Below are positions 22,540 to 33,812 of a stretch of DNA of 64,000 nucleotides, in pieces (the first letter of the stretch is position 1; each line of letters opens with the position of its first letter). The notes beneath the pieces are model-generated. The model did no database searches. It worked only from the letters and a program-made list of their open reading frames with translations, and was not told the DNA's origin. The stretch comes from Nepenthes gracilis (Eukaryota > Streptophyta > Magnoliopsida > Caryophyllales > Nepenthaceae), in the NCBI GenBank assembly GCA_033239525.1, contig BSYO01000006.1, positions 13,097,319 to 13,161,318 of the forward strand. Direction: 5' to 3'. Position numbers and translations under genes: made by a program.

Positions 22540-22870
22540 GGATAAGAACATTTGAATAAGAATTTCAGATCTTCGAATCATTTGAATAAGATCTTCGGAT
22601 CTTTGGATCATTTGAATAAGAACTTTGGATCTTCGATCATTTAAATAAGAATTTCAGATCTTCGAATCATTTGAATAGGAATTTTTGATCTTTGGATCAT
22701 TTGAATTGGAACTTCGGATCGTTGGATCATTTGAATAAGAACTTCAGATTTTCGAATCATTTGAATAAGAATTTTCGATCTTTGGTTCATTTGAATAAAA
22801 ACTTTAGATATTCGGATTATTTGAATAGGAATTTCAGATCTTCGGATCATTTGAATAAGAACATTGGATT
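22540..22870 (+). repeat. Minisatellite in the element F LTR
   Basis: About a dozen tandem copies of a roughly 30-base unit built on GATCATTTGAATAAGAACTT and TCGGATCTTCG, with point differences between copies. Short frames on both strands are translations of the repeat, not genes. The array ends where element G has inserted. Confidence 0.9.
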
Positions 22871-22883
22871 TGTGGATCAAAAC

Positions 22884-23586
22884 TGTTAGAGTCATGTTTC
22901 TAATTGGCAATTCCCGTGACCTTATGTACTAGTGAATCGGTCCGTTCCGCCCTCCAGTTGCTCGAGCCTGTCCAAAGCCTCCGCGCCCTCTGTGCGCTCG
23001 CTACCTGCTCGCCCGTAAAAAAATAGAATGGCCCCCGCTCACTGTGCGCCGTCCCCGCGCTCGAGCCTAAAATCCAGAATGGTACCTGCTTGCTGTGCGC
23101 TCGATACCCACTGGAGCCCGAATTCCAGAATGGACCCCGCTCGTTGGACACCGCCCCGCACTCGAGCGCATGCAGGGTTTCTTTGGAAACCCTTTGTGCG
23201 CTCGCCGTGCGATCGAGCGGCGTGGCAACGGGCAAGTTTTTAAATGCGATTCTTGAGCCCTCTATAAATACTTGGCTTATCATTTTGGAACCCTAGGACT
23301 CTTGGCAGATCAATTTCGTGCCTCACTTGAGAAGAATCATTGTTAAAACTCCATTGATCTTGCTTCTTTTGAGAAAACTAAAAGCTACAACTTTGAGCCT
23401 CATGTCTAACTAGTTTTCTCTATATTTTTCTCGTTACCTTGTAAATACTTCCATCCTTCTACCTTCGTTGGAGACGTCGGTGCATTGAAGAAGGAGATTC
23501 GATCGTGTTCGGCAATTGAAGTGGCTAGAGAGTGAAGATTGATGTGAAGACCGGAAGGTGTCCGGTTCCATTGCCGCAGGCAAATC
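22884..23586 (+). repeat. Element G 5' LTR, first part
   Basis: 703 bases from TGTTAGAGTC to the AAATC target duplication of element H (23582-23586). It has a GC-rich CGCTCGAGC patch at about 22960-23220 and a TATAAATA box at 23263-23270. With the second part it totals about 1051 bases, matching the 1042-base 3' LTR. Confidence 0.9.
23263..23270 (+). promoter_or_regulatory. TATA box of the element G 5' LTR
   Basis: TATAAATA in CCCTCTATAAATACTTGG. The identical box in the 3' LTR is at 36507-36514. Confidence 0.75.
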
Positions 23587-23874
23587 TGTGACGACCCGAC
23601 TTTTAATATCATCAAAAGCCGTCATCAATACTAATTCATATGATAAAATTATGAGTATAAATTTTTTTTTTTTTTTTTCATCAAACCTGAGATGCATTCT
23701 AAAGATTAGTAATTTCATAAATCCCAAAATGTCACGGAAACAAACTACATTCATAAGCAGCGGAAATAAAATTACAAGTTTCCTCAATCTAAATAAACAA
23801 AACTCCAAAAAGATTTGCTCCAGCCCGCATAATCATAGGACTCTACTCGACTTCGTTCTCCATAAGCTTGTCAT

Positions 23875-25638
23875 CTGAAAATTTACAAGAGTGAGCTTAC
23901 AAAGCCCAGCAGGATACTCACATGCAGAAAACACAAGCATATAATCGAAATATAGATCATAATATAGCATAATAATCATCATATCATTCCTTCTTTAGTT
24001 CATGTTCTTATCATCTTGTCTTTATCATTCGGAATTCATATCATCTTTAGGGACCGGACGGGAGCGGACAACATCGAGGACGGGTTGTGTGCTACCCCAC
24101 AACCTAAAGCCGTATCCCCTCATTATGCTCCCCGGGGCGGGAGGTAATGCCTTTAACCCGACATACGGGGCCATAGTCCAAAGTCCTTGTGCCACCAAAA
24201 GGTCCCCTCCCGTGGCCCGTGAGGCATCCTCGAGTTTCACTCCAATATCCTTCATCCATCTTTAACAAGAAGTTAAATGAGAACTCAGTTCTTGGTTCGT
24301 GTTCTTTATTGGCCATATATCATAGTTCAAAAGTCAGAAGAGTTCCACTTGCTGTCCATAATCCATAAGTTTTCTTGTTCTTTTCTGAAGTTCATAAAAT
24401 CTATTAAAGCCGAAGCTCATTTTCAAAAGAATCCGAAGTTCTTATTGAGGGAAGAACTTCATTAATTTCCAAAGTTCTTAATGAGAAACCGAAGTCCTGA
24501 AACCGGAATTCTTACAAGGCCGAAGTTCATTTTAGTTCAAGCCAGAGTTCATATCCTTTAATCAAAGCCGGAGTTCGTTATCTTAGTCAAAGCCGGAGTT
24601 CGTTATCTTAGTCAAAGCCGGAGTTCATTTCCTTTAATCAAAGCCGAAGTTCTTTATTTACTAAGGACGGAGCACAATTACATTATGCTCCAAAAGTTGG
24701 AAGTTCTTTAATCGTGGACGTGCCGTTTTCCTTTAAAAGACGGAGGACTTGGATGGAGCTCTAAACGGACGGAGTACTTTTGTTTTACGTAAACTGGAGT
24801 GACTTGTCTTTAATAATTAGGAGTTCAAGGCCGGAGTGGCTTTTCTTTTAAATTCGGAGTTCAAAGGGACGGAGGGATTTTCTTTAAAATCCGGAGTTCA
24901 AAGGGGACGGAGTGGATTTTCTTTAAAAATCCGAGTCCAAATTCCAAGACATATGGCTGGTTTCAAATTTAAATTAGAGCTGGTTTCTATTTCAAGTACT
25001 CAGGGCCGGTTTCATTGATATCACAAAGGGGCCGATTTCAATTTTTAACACAAGAAAACCGATTTCGATTTTAATATAAAGAAAGCCGGTTTCGATTTTA
25101 ACACGAAGGAAGCCGGTTTCGATTTTAACATAAAGAGAGCCGATCTCGATTTTAACACAGCAAAACCGAAACATCAAAGGCCGGAGTACCATAAGGCCAG
25201 AGTTTCTTTTCACAAAGGAACGAGCATATTATTTCAAGGGCCGAAGTTCTTACAGTAGGCCGGACTTCTTTTTAGGACATAAGGCCAGAGTTTCTTTTCA
25301 CAAAGGACGGAGCAGATTTGTTCAAAGGGCCGGAGTTCTTGGACGGAGTTCCTTATTTAGTCTGGACGGAGTACAAATGCCGGAGGTCTTTTACCATAGA
25401 AATAGAATACAGTAGCAGAAATTCATGATTCATCTTAAGGCCTAAAGTTTCATGCATTGGGCAAAGTTAATAATCATTGGCAGTAAATCATAACAGAAAT
25501 CCATCATCATGCATAACAAAATTTTCTTTAAACATGCATTTCAAAGGTGAACAAAAAACATACTTATACTGCATTTCATATAATTTTATAGCAATATAAA
25601 TAAAACATGAAGTTTATAAATAGGGGTGAGTATCTTGC
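23875..25638 (-). other. Candidate GC-AG intron inside the element H LTR
   Basis: Minus strand: CTCAG|GCAAGATACTC at 25638 to TGTAAATTTTCAG|ATGAC at 23875. The span is 1764 bases and it includes the whole minisatellite. The start is about 90 bases after the TATA box. Confidence 0.45.
24410..25400 (-). repeat. Minisatellite in the element H left LTR
   Basis: About 30 irregular units with GCCGGAGTTC, GACGGAGT or GCCGGTTTCGATTTTAACA cores. The GGTTTCGATTTTAACA sub-array (25010-25170, period about 29) is private to H. The right LTR copy of the array is at about 31610-32590. Confidence 0.85.
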
Positions 25639-26208
25639 CTGAGTCTTTTCTACTTTGCCTAAGCTTTCGGCCTCCTTCTTTATCAATAGTTTCTAGCGGT
25701 GCCTTTTTCTAAGGTTCTTCGTCCCTATTTATAGCCCATGAAAAGATGGCCATCATTTATTGTTTTTCTCTATTTTCCAAAGGAATATAAATTATCCATC
25801 CTTTCCCACGCAGATTTTGTTTTCCAACATATATCGGGAACTGCAGTCATTCAATGCTGCTCCTTCCCAAAATTCAGCCAAACAGTGACCGGACTTCTTC
25901 AACAAGTCTGACCGGCATTTTACTCCGAAACCGGAGTGATCCTCGACGCTTTTTACTTTGGGAAACCGGAGTGCTTTAAGCACTCGTTTTCATTCGAATC
26001 GGGCGACTTTTAAGAAATAATCCGGACTGAATTTTCAAAGGAAAATCCGGACGTCATTTATTATGGGAATCCATACTGCATTAAGGAAATCCGGACAGCA
26101 ATTCCCTTAATGAAATTTCCGGACTTCTTTACATTTGGATTTCCGGTCAACGGGCGTTGACCGGACCTGATGGTTAAAATTTCCTTATTCAAATTTTGGG
26201 CTGTTACA

Positions 26209-26225
26209 ACCTCCCCCACTTATAA
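26209..26225 (-). other. Element H polypurine tract
   Basis: The minus strand reads AAGTGGGGGAGGT directly before the 3' LTR, matching element A. Confidence 0.8.
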
Positions 26226-26229
26226 AAAT

Positions 26230-27600
26230 TTCGTCCTCGAAATTTAAAATAAAGTCACTAACCTCAAGAAAATAAATATGGGTATTTGTTTCGAATTTCC
26301 TCCTCTCGCTCCCAAGTTGCCTCTTCCAGTGTGTGATTCTTCCAGAGCACCTTTACTAGAGCGATTGATTTGGTACGTAATCTCTGCTCCTTATGATCCA
26401 AGATCTCCACTGGTTCTTCTACATAGGATAAGTCCTTGTCGATCGTCAGGGGTTCATACTCAATTACATGAGTAGGATCATGGACATACTTCCGAAGCAT
26501 GGACACATGAAACACATCATGTACTTCAGCCAAGTTTGAGGAGGTGCAAGTCCAGTATGCTACTTCGCCAATCTTTTCCAGATTTCAAAAGGCCCTATAA
26601 AACGAGGCTTCAGCTTTTCCTTTACCCCGAATCTGTACTTTCCTTGGCTGGTGATACCTTTAGAAACACAAAATCGCCCTTTTCAAACTTTAATGCCGAT
26701 CTTCTCCGGTCTCGCATAGCTCTTTTGTCTCCGCTCCCGGCTACTCGAGATTCTCATGTAATATCTTTATCTTTTCGCGCGACTCCTTGATAATGTCGGG
26801 ACCCAAAATTCTTTTATCTCTCGTGTTCCTCCCAATGAATTGGTAATCTACATTTTCTCCCATATAATGCCTCAAAAGGAGCCATGCCGATGCCGGGCCC
26901 GATAGCCGTTATTATATGCAAACTCTGCAAGAGCCAATGAATCATCCCAAGTCCTTTTCATCTCCAGGATCGAGGCCCTTAACATATCCTCGAGAACTGG
27001 ATAGTCCGTCCGATTGGTCGTCCGTTTTGCGGATGAAAAGCAAGACTAAATTTTAATTCGCACCCATTCTTGATGTAGACTTTCCGTAATCATGAAACAA
27101 AACGAGGGTCTCTATCGGATACAATAGAGACAGTACACCATGAAGTCTAACAATCTCGTTCACGATACCGGGCTAATTTATCAAGAGGATAAGTCATCCG
27201 AATTGCTAGAAAGTGGGCTGACTTTGTTAGTCGTCAACAATCATCCAAATAGCATCATGTTTCTTTGGCGTCATTGGTAAACCAAATCACAAAATCCATG
27301 GCGATATCCTCCCATTTCCAGCCCAGTAATGGCATTGGTTGTAATAATCCAGACGGCGCTTTTCTTCAGCCTTTACTTGTTGGCATATGAGGCACTTTTC
27401 AACGTAAGCTGCGATATCCCTTTTCATATTTCTCCACCAAAATGTTTTCTTCAAATCCCGATGCATCTTATTGGCTCCCCGGGTGGATCGTATAACGGAT
27501 CGATGGGATTCCTTAAGAATTTTCTCCTTTAACTCTTTATTGTCCTAAGACACATAATCGATTTCTAAATCTCAAAGCTCCATCCGCGAAATCAAAATTA
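26230..27600 (-). pseudogene. Element H integrase and chromodomain-like tail
   Basis: 26264-26533 is an intact C-terminal stretch: FHVSMLRKYVHDPTHV, the PVEILDHKEQRLR linker and a chromodomain-like tail with both tryptophans that are stops in A (VLWKNHTLEEATWE). Beyond about 26530 the frame breaks every few dozen bases, although integrase core and HHCC segments can be followed to about 27560. The breaks coincide with CAG/CTG sites, so some or all may be sequencing errors. Confidence 0.85.
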
Positions 27601-28090
27601 CTTCGAGATTCTTTATCCAGCTCTCCCATGATCTTTACCGTAAAAGAATCCTTCGCTTTGACACCCTTTCACCTCATTACTCATTCCGGCTGAACTTGTA
27701 GATGCGCCAAAATCATCCGCTTCCCATGTACATAGCGCTGACATCATAGTTCATGAGACAATCTAGCATCTCCATCTCGCTTAACTTGCATTCTAGCTAG
27801 CATCCCGTGCTGTCTACTTAACGCGCCGGCAACCACGTTGGCCTTCCCCGGCTCGTAACGGATTTTCGCAGTCATAATCTTTCAGAATTCCATCCATCGC
27901 CTCCGCCTCATGTTTAGCTCCTTCGGGAGAACAAATATTTTAGACTCTTGTGATCGAGTAGACCAAGAATCTTTCACCATATAAGTAATGTCTCCAGATC
28001 TTCAATGCAAACACCACCGCAGCCAATTCTAGATCGTGAGTTGCAAATTCCTTTCATGGTCCTTCAACTGCCGCGACCCAAAGGCAATTA
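27600..28090 (-). pseudogene. Element H RNase H (frames scrambled)
   Basis: Follows the same order as A at the nucleotide level: the equivalents of ADALS, QKELN, YSDHKSL and LELAAV are traceable at about 27820-28060, but no frame exceeds 60 codons. The junction codon that is a TGA in A is an intact Arg codon here (near 28077). Confidence 0.75.
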
Positions 28091-29020
28091 CCCGACCGTG
28101 TTGCATTAGAACACAGCCCAATCCAATCTTCGAAGCATCGCAAGAAACAATCATCCTCCCACTCGCTTGGAATGGTCGATCGGAGCAGTCAACCGGTCTT
28201 TAAAGCGTCAAAGCTCTCTTCACAATCTTTGGTCCACTCGAACTTGGCATCCTTCTTAGTTAATTGAGTGAGTGGCACGGCGATTTGAGAAAATTCTCCA
28301 CAAATCGTCCTATAGTATCCGGCCTGTGCCTAAGAAACTTCGCAGACTTCAAATACGTGGTTGGTCGGTTCCACTTTACAACCGCTTCCACCTTCATAGG
28401 ATCGACAGAGATTCCTTCCTTGGAGACGACGTGTCCAAGGAATCCTACCTCTTCCAAACCAAAACTCGCACTTCTTCAACTCGCGAACAACCGATGCTCC
28501 CTAAGAATCAAGTGTAGTGCGTAAATGTTTCGTGTTCCTCCGAGCTTTCGAGTACACAAGGATGTCATCAATAAATACAATCACGAACTTGTCGGTATGG
28601 TTGGAAAATTCGATTCATCGTATCCATAAAAACAGCCGGAGCATTAGTCAATCCAAAAGGCATTACTACAAATTCATAATGCCCATATCCGGGTTCAAAC
28701 GCCGTCTTTTGCTATATCCCCTTGCTGATAAAGTTGATGATATCCGGATCTAAGATCGATTTTTCAAAATATGCAAGCTCCTTGTAATCGATCAAGGAGA
28801 TCATCGATCCTTGGTAGAGGATATTTGTTCTTGATGGTGATTTTGTTTAATTCCCGATAATCCACACATAATCTCATGGTCCCGTCCTTCTTTTGACAAA
28901 AAGAACAGGTGCTCCCCATGGTGACACACTTGGCCGAATGAATCCTTTATCAAGCGGCTCCTAGCTTGTTGTTTCAACTCTTTGAGTTCAGCCGTGCCAT
29001 TCGATAGGGTGGTTTGATAT
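28090..29020 (-). pseudogene. Element H reverse transcriptase (frames scrambled)
   Basis: Traceable against A. 28260-28457 encodes [29 protein letters not shown]. The YxDD-type box region lies near 28560, where the plus strand reads GGATGTCATCAATAAA, the complement of a coding sequence with both Asp codons, unlike A. Small indels break every frame, including on the opposite strand at 28264-28753. Confidence 0.75.
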
Positions 29021-29720
29021 CGGTGCGTAACCGGGTATCAATTCCACACCAAATTCTAACTCTCGTTGGGGTGGCAATCCGTAAATCATCGGTGAATACG
29101 TCTTCAAATTCCCCATTTCACCTTGAATTTCTCTAGCCAGAGATTCTTGATTTTCTATAGATGCACTAGCAAAGGCTAGATAGGCTTGGCATCCATCACT
29201 AATCGATGCTCGGCATGAAGAGCCGAAATAAAGCAGGATGCTTCCTTTCGCCGAACACCCCGAATGTGGAAAGGCTTGTTTCGTGGAATGGTGAATTCTA
29301 CTCTTTTCGGAAACAATCAATCTTGGCATGATATCCGGCTAACTATCCATCCCCAAAATCGCATCAAAGTCTTTCATTTCGGTAAAACCAAGTCAACAGG
29401 CATAAAGAATTCATTTACTTTTATTGGGCATTGAAAATGCTATTTTTAATATTACGGACGACTTCGTTGGTGAGGCAACCATTAATGGGTATTCAAGAAC
29501 TTTAGGAAGGGTCATCGATGCTTCAAAATTCATGGGAAACAAAAGAATGCGTGGATCCGTAATCAAAGAGTACGTGACAAGAGATGCCACAGAGAAAGTG
29601 TACCTTCTACCACTTCTCGTAGACTTTTCGCCTCCTTGCGTAAATAGCAAATACTTTGACCGGGGATAGGAGACTTAACTCCCGGGACTTGTTTAGCGAC
29701 CGGACAATCCTCGATCATAT
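29020..29720 (-). pseudogene. Element H protease region (frames scrambled)
   Basis: Matches the A segment between gag knuckle and RT. The minus strand gives TPLP-type linker sequence, [17 protein letters not shown] (29411-29650) and [16 protein letters not shown] (28988-29329). The active-site region near 29570 is disrupted by short indels. Confidence 0.7.
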
Positions 29721-30622
29721 GCCCCTTTATCCCACAATTATAACAAACTCCCTCGCCTTCTTGTAGCAAGGCTTTCCACCATGTGATCTCCCGCAATGAT
29801 CACATACATCATTAGCGCAGATGCGAGAATTCCGCACCGACGGCGTTCCCCGCCGAACCTTGATGGTCTCGCCTTCTTAGAAGGCACTCGCTAGCACTCG
29901 GCCTTGGATGCCCGACTGAAAGTCCTTTGTCCGGACATCAAGCCCCCTCTCCATTCCTTCTCATAAATAGCCTTAGCGAGCACCTCCCCATAAGTTGTCA
30001 ACGCCGAGTGGAAAGGTGTCTCCGATATCATCTCGTAATCCCCGAAAGAATCGTCGACCTTCCTCTCCTCATCTTCCACCATGAAAGGGCATAACGAGAT
30101 AATTCGGTAAATTTAGAATCATATTCTCGCCACCGAGCGATTTCCCTGCTTTAGGCGAAGGAATTCATCCTCCTTCGCCCACGAAGATTTGCGGTGAAAG
30201 TATTTCTCCAAGAAAGCCGCCTCAAACATCTCCCAGCCTAATCTCCCGATCCGGCATGTTGAAAACCCTTTTCGCATCTCCCACCGGTGGAGTGCTTCCC
30301 CGCCTGACTTATGTGTAGCATAAAGCACCATATCCCAGCAGGCATTTGATTACAAACAAATACCTTCTTCAGCCAGCCGAACCCATGTTTCAGCCTTCAA
30401 TGGATCAGGTTCCCCTAGGAATTCAGGGATTCGTTTATTGGTAAACCGATCGTAGACCGACCTTTCCTGATGGACAGGAATTGGGGTGGTCACCGGAGTT
30501 GGTGGAGTGGTCGGAGTCAAAGCTTCTATGACTTCGACCATTCTGTCCAGTAGGTTCGCATATCTTGCCTCACGATCAAGAGTGTTGTTATCCTGATCAT
30601 TTCTCCTTCCTCTGTTAGACAT
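29720..30622 (-). pseudogene. Element H gag
   Basis: Starts at the ATG 30622-30620 (MSNRGRRNDQ). 30350-30622 reads DREARYANLLDRMVEVIEAL and VYDRFTNKRIPEFLGEP without the stop seen in A. 30119-30331 carries the gag core (MFEAAFLEKYF) and 29563-29796 the CCHC knuckle (CYNCGIKGHMIEDC). It is split by indels, with few internal stop codons of the transition type. Confidence 0.85.
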
Positions 30623-30785
30623 GGCTGCGGAAACGTTTGAAAAGAAAAGTTTCGTTAGTTAAAAATAATACTATCATATTAGTCTTTTTATCCTAAAGTG
30701 TATGGATGACACTCTTCTTGCAAACACTAAACTTGTCCTAAGTTTCCGTGTTGATTCAAACTATCGTAAAGCATCTCGCTTTTTT

Positions 30786-30803
30786 CTCGATACCAATAAT
30801 GGA
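30786..30803 (-). other. Element H primer binding site
   Basis: The plus strand reads CTCGATACCAATA where A has CTCTGATACCAAC. The missing T in CTGATACC is another example of a change at CTG. Initiator-Met type. Confidence 0.75.
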
Positions 30804-33417
30804 CTTGACCCGACTTTTAATATCATCAAAGCCGTCATCAATACTAATTCATATGATAAAATTATGAGTATAAATTTTTTTTTTTCATCAAACCCGAGAT
30901 GCATTCTAAAGATTAGTAATTTCATAAATCCCAAAATGTCACGGAAACAAACTACATTCATAAAAATGAAATAAAATTACAAGTTTCCTCAATCTAAATA
31001 AACAAAACTCCAAAAAGATCTCGCTCCAGCCCGCATAATCATAGGACTCTACTCGACTTCGTTCTCCATAAGCTTGTCATCTGAAAATTTACAAGAGTGA
31101 GCTTACAAAGCCCGGCCAGGATACTCACATGCGTAAAACACAAGCATATAATCGAAATATAGATCATAATATAGCATAATAATCATCATATCATTCCTTC
31201 TTTAGTTCATGTTCTTATCATCTTGTCTTTATCATTCGGAATTCATATCATCTTTAGGACCCGGACGGGAGCGGACAACATCGAGGACGGGTTGTGTGCT
31301 ACCCCACAACCTAAAGCCGTATCCCTCATTATGCTCCCGGGGTGGGAGGTAATGCCTTTAACCCGACATACGGGGCCATAGTCCAAAGTCCTTGTGCCAC
31401 CAAAAGGTCCCCTCCCGTGGCCCAGAGGCATCCTCGAGTTTCACTCCAATATCCTTCATCCATCTTTAACAAGCAAGTTAAATGAGAACTCAGTTCTTGG
31501 TTCGTGTTCTTTATTGGCCATATATCATAGTTCAAAAGTCAAGAGTTCCACTTGCTGTCCATAATCCATAAGTTTTCTTGTTCTTTCTCAAGTTCATAAA
31601 ATCTATTAAAGCCAAGCTCATTTTCAAAAGAACAAGTTCTTATTGAGGGAAGAACTTCATTAATTTCCGAAGTTCTTAATGAGAAACCAAGTCCTCAAAA
31701 CCAGAATTCTTACAAGGCCAAGTTCATTTTAGTTCAAGCCGCAGTTCATATCCTTTAATCAAAGCCGGAGTTCGTTATCTTAGTCAAAGCCGGAGTTCGT
31801 TATCTTAGTCAAAGCCGGAGTTCATTTCCTTTTAATCAAAGCCAAGTTCTTTATTTACGAAGGACGGAGCACAATTACATTATGCTCCAAAAGTTGGAAG
31901 TTCTTTAATCGGGGACGAAGTGCCGTTTTCCTTTAAAAAAGACGGAGGACTTGGATGGAGCTCTAAACGGACGGAGTACTTTTGTTTCTGAGTAAATCCG
32001 AGTGACTTGTCTTTAATAATTAGGAGTTCAAGGCCGGAGTGGCTTTTCTTTTTAAATTCGGAGTCAAAGGGACGGAGTGGATTTTCTTTAAAATCCGGAG
32101 TTCAAAGGGACGGAGTGGATTTTCTTTAAAATCCGGAGTCCAAATTCCAAGACATATGGCTGGTTTCAAATTTAAATTAGAGCTGGTTTCTATTTCAAGT
32201 ACTCGGGGCGGTTTCATTGATATCACAAAGGGGCCGATTTCAATTTTAACACAAGAAAACCGATTTCGATTTTAATATAAAGAAAGCCGGTTTCGATTTT
32301 AACACGAAGGAAGCCGGTTTCGATTTTAACATAAAGAGAGCCGATCTCGATTTTAACACAGCAAAATCGAAACATCAAAGGCTGGAGTACCATAAGGCCA
32401 GAGTTTCTTTTCACAAAGGAACGAGCATATTATTTCAAGGGCCGGAGTTCTTACAAAGAGGGCCGGACTTTTTAGGACATAAGGCCAAAGTTTCTTTTCA
32501 CAAAGGACGGAGAGCATTTGTTCAAAGGGCCGGAGTTCTTGGACGGAGTTCCTTATTTAGTCCTGGACGAGTACAAATGCCGGAGGTCTTTTACCATAGA
32601 AATAGAATACAAAAGAGCGAGAAATTCATGATTCATCTTAAGGCCTAAAGTTTCATGCATTGGGCAAAGTTAATAATCATTGGTAAAGTAAATCATAACA
32701 GTAAATCCATCATCATGCATAACAAAATTTTCTTTAAACATGCATTTCAAAGTGTGAACAAGAAAAACATACTTATACGTAATTTCATATAATTTTATAG
32801 CAATATAAATAAAACATGAAGTTTATAAATAGGGGTGAGTATCTTGCCCGAGTCTTTTCTACTTTGCCTAAGCTTTCGGCCTCCTTCTTTATCAATAGTT
32901 TCTAGCGGTGCCTTTTCTAAGGTTCTTTGTCCCTATTTATAGCCCATGAAAAGATGGCCATCATTTATTGTTTTTCTCTATTTTCCAAAAGGAATATAAA
33001 TTATCCATCCTTTCCCACGCATATTTTGTTTTCCAACATATATCGGAAATCTGCGATCATTCAATCTTTGCTCCTTCCCAAAATTCAGCCAAACAGTGAC
33101 CGGACTTCTTCAACAAGTCCGATGGCATTTTACTCCGAAACGGAGTGATCCGGACGCTGTTTTTACTTTGGGAAATCCGAGTGCTTTAAGCACTCGTTTT
33201 CAATTCGAAACGGAGTGACTTTTAAGAAATAATCCGGACTGAATTTTCAAAGGAAAATGGGACGTCATTTATTATGGGAATCAGCATCGCATTAAGGAAA
33301 TCCGACACAATTCCCTTAATGAAATTTCCGGACTTCTTTACATTTGGGATTTCCGTCAACGGGCGTTGACCGGACCTGATGGTTAAAATTTCCTTATTCA
33401 AATTTTGGGCTGTTACA
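30804..33417 (-). repeat. Element H 5' LTR (right copy), 2.6 kb, with many small differences
   Basis: Same layout as the left copy: shared block at about 31255-31465, minisatellite at about 31610-32590, TATA at 32934-32941, W-box pair at about 33353-33373. It differs from the left copy mainly by short changes at CAG, CTG and CCGG. The left copy agrees with element A at these sites, so the changes belong to this copy. Confidence 0.9.
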
Positions 33418-33422
33418 AAATC

Positions 33423-33770
33423 CAAAAAGTTCCTTGGTAGGGATCACAAGATGGGTGTAAGTCGGCTAGGTTAGAGCGTTGTTACCACCAAGTTTGTAAG
33501 TTGATTTTCATAATACATTGCTTCCCTGGCCGTTGAAGCCCGGAGGATTTTTCTCGATTACCGTGGGTATTGAGTTTTCCCTTCGTCACCAAAAATCGTG
33601 TCTTTTTACTAATGTTAATGCTTGGTTATATTTTGCTTGCTTGTCCTTATCTCTAACATCTAGAATTAAATATTTTTTACGTGTATTGGATATTTACTCT
33701 TTACTACTTATGCTATTTTTATCGGGGTCAAAATTTGATTGTTCACGTTAGCACAAAAAGTACTTTTTCA
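33423..33770 (+). repeat. Element G 5' LTR, second part
   Basis: Resumes after element H at CCAAAAAGTTCCTTGG and ends GTACTTTTTCA. It matches 36835-37178 of the 3' LTR. Confidence 0.9.
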
Positions 33771-33771
33771 A

Positions 33772-33784
33772 TTGGTATCAGAGC
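33772..33784 (+). other. Element G primer binding site
   Basis: TTGGTATCAGAGC, one base after the LTR end: a perfect initiator-Met tRNA-type site. Confidence 0.85.
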
Positions 33785-33812
33785 CTCACCCGGATCCACG
33801 ATCCCGTTCTAG

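Larger units (their letters stand above)
21411..22883 (+). repeat. Element F 5' LTR, segment 1 of 3
   Basis: Begins TGTGAGGTCTGGG inside element E's second RNase H. The AT-rich start matches element C. It holds a GCGCTCGA-rich patch (21540-21720), TATAAAAA (21768-21775), a purine-rich stretch, a decayed donor-like site GAG|ACAAGTGTAC (21918), a shared block (about 22395-22525) and an array (22540-22870). It is interrupted at 22883 by element G and continues at 37184. Confidence 0.75.
23587..26208 (-). repeat. Element H 3' LTR (left copy), 2.6 kb
   Basis: Clean copy. Acceptor-like site at 23875-23877, shared block at about 24040-24260, minisatellite at about 24410-25400 with a CCGGTTTCGATTTTAACA sub-array at 25010-25170 that A lacks, donor-like AGGCAAGATA at 25640-25631, TATA at 25733-25726, and an inverted W-box pair at 26143-26164. 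Confidence 0.92.
23587..33417 (-). mobile_element. Element H: second Tekay-like element, full length, nested in the element G LTR
   Basis: Same family as A. Perfect 5 bp target duplication AAATC at 23582-23586 and 33418-33422. LTRs are 23587-26208 (3' LTR in element sense) and about 30804-33417 (5' LTR). The interior is minus-strand gag-PR-RT-RH-IN-chromodomain. LTR ends are TGTGACGACCC and GGGCTGTTACA (plus strand). From about 26530 to 33417 the sequence has dense one- to three-base differences from its own other LTR and from A, mostly at CAG/CTG sites, so its coding status cannot be judged from this assembly. Confidence 0.92.

Noticed and set aside
22540..22870. Regularly repeated 30-base units suggesting a CRISPR array
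   Set aside because: Repeats are tandem with no unique spacers, units are degenerate, the context is a plant LTR, and no cas genes are present.
22641..22910. 89-codon minus-strand frame with a repeated IQMIRRSE-like pattern resembling a repeat protein
   Set aside because: It is the translation of the minisatellite; the plus strand gives an equally regular frame.
22900..23283. 127-codon minus-strand frame in the GC-rich region (and 36157-36540 plus)
   Set aside because: Lies wholly in the element G LTR. The equivalent region of the other LTR is open on different strands and frames, with no conservation.
26530..33417. RIP-like or targeted hypermutation of element H
   Set aside because: Differences are T-to-C changes and short indels at CAG/CTG, not C-to-T. 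This fits base-calling error better than any known mutational defence.
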